The notes under the pieces are model-generated. The model was given only the letters and a program-made list of their open reading frames with translations. It searched no databases and was not told the origin of the DNA. From Clostridiaceae bacterium (GTDB taxonomy: Bacteria; Bacillota; Clostridia; Oscillospirales; Acutalibacteraceae): a DNA stretch of 33,582 bases. Shown in pieces: positions 32,243 through 33,582 of this stretch. The stretch covers positions 1 through 33,582 of the forward strand of contig JAEDLK010000017.1 of assembly GCA_016295355.1 (NCBI GenBank), in the 5' to 3' direction. Position 1 is the first letter of the stretch. Every line of letters begins with the position of its first letter. The translations under genes were made by a program, and so were the position numbers.

Positions 32243-32787
32243 CCGTCAACCGTAACTATTTTTACATTGTTTAATCCAACGCCGCATTGTGCCGTAACCA
32301 CATCCTGAATTTGAACCGTTTGACTGGCTAACAAGCCCTCGCTTTGCACCACAACCGTGACGCCGGTATCATTGATAACGACCAAATTTTTCTGAAAGCC
32401 TTTGGCCGTCAATAAGTTCTCAATTTCGGCCTCATCCACCTTACGCTTAGCCAACTTGGCCAAACTCTCGGTCGCCGATTTGCGTTCCTCTGTAGACAGC
32501 GATTCGTTTTTCAGCATGGCTTCGGCCGTTTCCTCGGCTTCTTGATAAGCCGCATCACGCTTTTGTGCGCTCCGTTCAAAATAATCCTCGGTTTCTGTGG
32601 GCTTAGCGGCCGTCGGCACCGCCTCGGACGAAACATCGCTGCCCACCAAGGCTGTTTCTCCTAAATACTTTGTTTTTTGGGCCAACTTGCCGGAATATCG
32701 GGTGTTCAGCCAGACAGCCGCTCCCAGTACCAGCACCATCGCCACCAGCGCCAACTGGCCCGATGTGAACACTTTTCCTTTTTTCAT
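32239..32787 (-). CDS. spoIIIAH: Stage III sporulation protein AH
   Basis: 182 residues from the ATG at 32787 with GGAGG nine bases upstream. One membrane segment (about residues 11-30, QLALVAMVLVLGAAVWL), a polar Glu/Ala-rich helical stretch (about 65-115), then a ring-building C-terminal domain (NLVVINDTGVTVVVQSE, ending NVKIVTVDG). In Bacillus SpoIIIAH in the mother-cell membrane binds SpoIIQ of the forespore to make the feeding-tube channel. It follows spoIIIAG by 23 bases in the spoIIIA operon. The C-terminal domain matches the YscJ/FliF-like fold of the family by motif only. Confidence 0.92.
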   Translation of the reverse strand: MKKGKVFTSGQLALVAMVLVLGAAVWLNTRYSGKLAQKTKYLGETALVGSDVSSEAVPTAAKPTETEDYFERSAQKRDAAYQEAEETAEAMLKNESLSTEERKSATESLAKLAKRKVDEAEIENLLTAKGFQKNLVVINDTGVTVVVQSEGLLASQTVQIQDVVTAQCGVGLNNVKIVTVDG

Positions 32788-32810
32788 GAAACCACGCCTC
32801 CAAAACATAA

Positions 32811-33374
32811 TTATGATGTGCTTTTTTTGCCGACATAAATCTTCCGCGACGACACCCCCGTGGCGGCTGATACCGCCTGCCGGATGGCCTCGCTTACCGA
32901 GGCATCACCGGCCGAAGAACAAATGACAGCCACACCCCGTATTTCGGGCATGGTACAGGTAACCAGTAGCGCCTCTTCACCACCGGAAGCGGTTCTAACG
33001 GTGATGTACTTCCGTTTCACGCCGGTCGTGCTATCGCTTTTATCCGTTCCGGTCTGTTCGTTGCTGCTTTCCTCTATTTCACTGGCATAGCTGTACCGAG
33101 GCCCTGTTTCGAGTGTCACCACAACCGTAGCAGATGTATCCCCGGTCAACCCCGTGACCAAGCTTTTAATTTGACCCTCCAGCGCCTCACGATACGCATC
33201 GGCCGTTTGCGCCTCTTGCGTTTCTGCGGCGACCTTTTCTTGCTCTCTATCCCGTTTGTCGGTTGGCAAAAAAGAGGACAGTCCGATCAGCAAAATGCCG
33301 GACAGCCCCAACACCAATACGGTTTTCCCTTTTAAGCGCGACGAAAGCTCGGCAAGCCGTTTTTTAAGATTCAT
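32811..33374 (-). CDS. spoIIIAG: Stage III sporulation protein AG
   Basis: 187 residues from the ATG at 33374 with GGAGG seven bases upstream. A basic N-terminus is followed by one membrane segment (about 17-37, GKTVLVLGLSGILLIGL). The outer domain has the beta-rich ATVVVTLETG, the SNEQTGTDKSD loop and the C-terminal PEIRGVAVICSSAGDASV and IRQAVSAATGVSSRKIYVGK typical of SpoIIIAG, which forms a large ring in the intermembrane channel. The start overlaps the 3' end of the upstream spoIIIAF by 11 bases, so translation is coupled. Confidence 0.93.
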   Translation of the reverse strand: MNLKKRLAELSSRLKGKTVLVLGLSGILLIGLSSFLPTDKRDREQEKVAAETQEAQTADAYREALEGQIKSLVTGLTGDTSATVVVTLETGPRYSYASEIEESSNEQTGTDKSDSTTGVKRKYITVRTASGGEEALLVTCTMPEIRGVAVICSSAGDASVSEAIRQAVSAATGVSSRKIYVGKKSTS

Positions 33375-33582
33375 TGACAACCTCCACCTCGTCCGCCTCG
33401 GCGGTCTGACGGATGACGGCCGTCACCTGCTCAAGTGACGCCCCGGTAAAAACCGTAACCTTACTTAACCTTATGCTGCCGTCCTCGTTTTTAGTCGCCT
33501 TGGCTGTAATTTTTCGATAAGAAATTCCGTTTTGTTCTAACACGCTCCCGATAAGTATTTCCGCCACCCGTTCGCTCGGCCG
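33364..33582 (-). CDS. spoIIIAF: Stage III sporulation protein AF, C-terminal part (cut by window edge)
   Basis: 72 codons of a minus-strand reading frame enter from the right window edge and end at the stop at 33364-33366. The piece ends EADEVEVVNES and resembles the soluble C-terminal domain of SpoIIIAF. It overlaps spoIIIAG by 11 bases, as in other spoIIIA operons. The identification rests mostly on position immediately upstream of spoIIIAG. The start is outside the window. Confidence 0.8.
   Translation of the reverse strand, partial: RPSERVAEILIGSVLEQNGISYRKITAKATKNEDGSIRLSKVTVFTGASLEQVTAVIRQTAEADEVEVVNES

Noticed and set aside
1..33582. CRISPR arrays and tRNA or rRNA genes
   Set aside because: No regularly spaced direct repeat array was seen in the window, and no tRNA or rRNA sequence was recognised in the gaps.

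Overview
The window looks like a chromosomal segment of a spore-forming, anaerobic, probably gut-dwelling clostridium near Oscillospiraceae/Ruminococcaceae. The reasons are the spoIIIA sporulation genes, pyruvate phosphate dikinase, an S1-domain protein with a YPEG start seen in that group (from memory), and secreted proteins with cohesin and dockerin modules. Most genes lie on the minus strand; only one AraC regulator and one very large secreted dockerin protein are on the plus strand.

Layout. 1-105: one copy of a multi-hairpin palindromic element. 368-1111: PHP-type (HisJ-like) phosphatase, with the broken 3' end of an upstream gene at 1111-1203. About 1200-6200: a visibly AT-rich block holding a glycyl radical enzyme (GRE), a short-chain dehydrogenase and an SGNH-like membrane-anchored protein in one operon, with a divergent AraC regulator; no GRE-activating enzyme is present. 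6284-8926: ppdK. 9457-10875: coaX and an ECF S component (probably pantothenate uptake). 10968-11783: TIM-barrel amidohydrolase. 11992-17716: an AraC regulator divergent from a 1581-residue secreted esterase-like protein with carbohydrate-binding-type modules and a C-terminal dockerin. About 17970-18441: wreck of an IS3-family element. 18457-23227: complete branched-chain amino acid ABC transporter livJHMGF, preceded by a 73-codon gene with its own promoter and terminator. 24430-29988: two-gene operon of a scaffoldin-like protein (two cohesins, seven Cys-rich repeats, dockerin) and a secreted SGNH carbohydrate esterase. 30171-30386: a long hairpin and the second copy of the palindromic element. 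30428-31357: S1-domain protein. 31500-31803: a hairpin-dense gap. 31841-33582: Asp23/YqhY protein, spoIIIAH, spoIIIAG and the 3' end of spoIIIAF.

How the genes may work together. The dockerin of the large plus-strand protein and the cohesins of the scaffoldin-like protein suggest a small cell-free or surface glycan-degrading assembly. PpdK and the Liv transporter supply central metabolism and amino acid uptake. CoaX and the ECF protein form a pantothenate salvage pair. All functional names come from motif recognition by eye; no database search was run.
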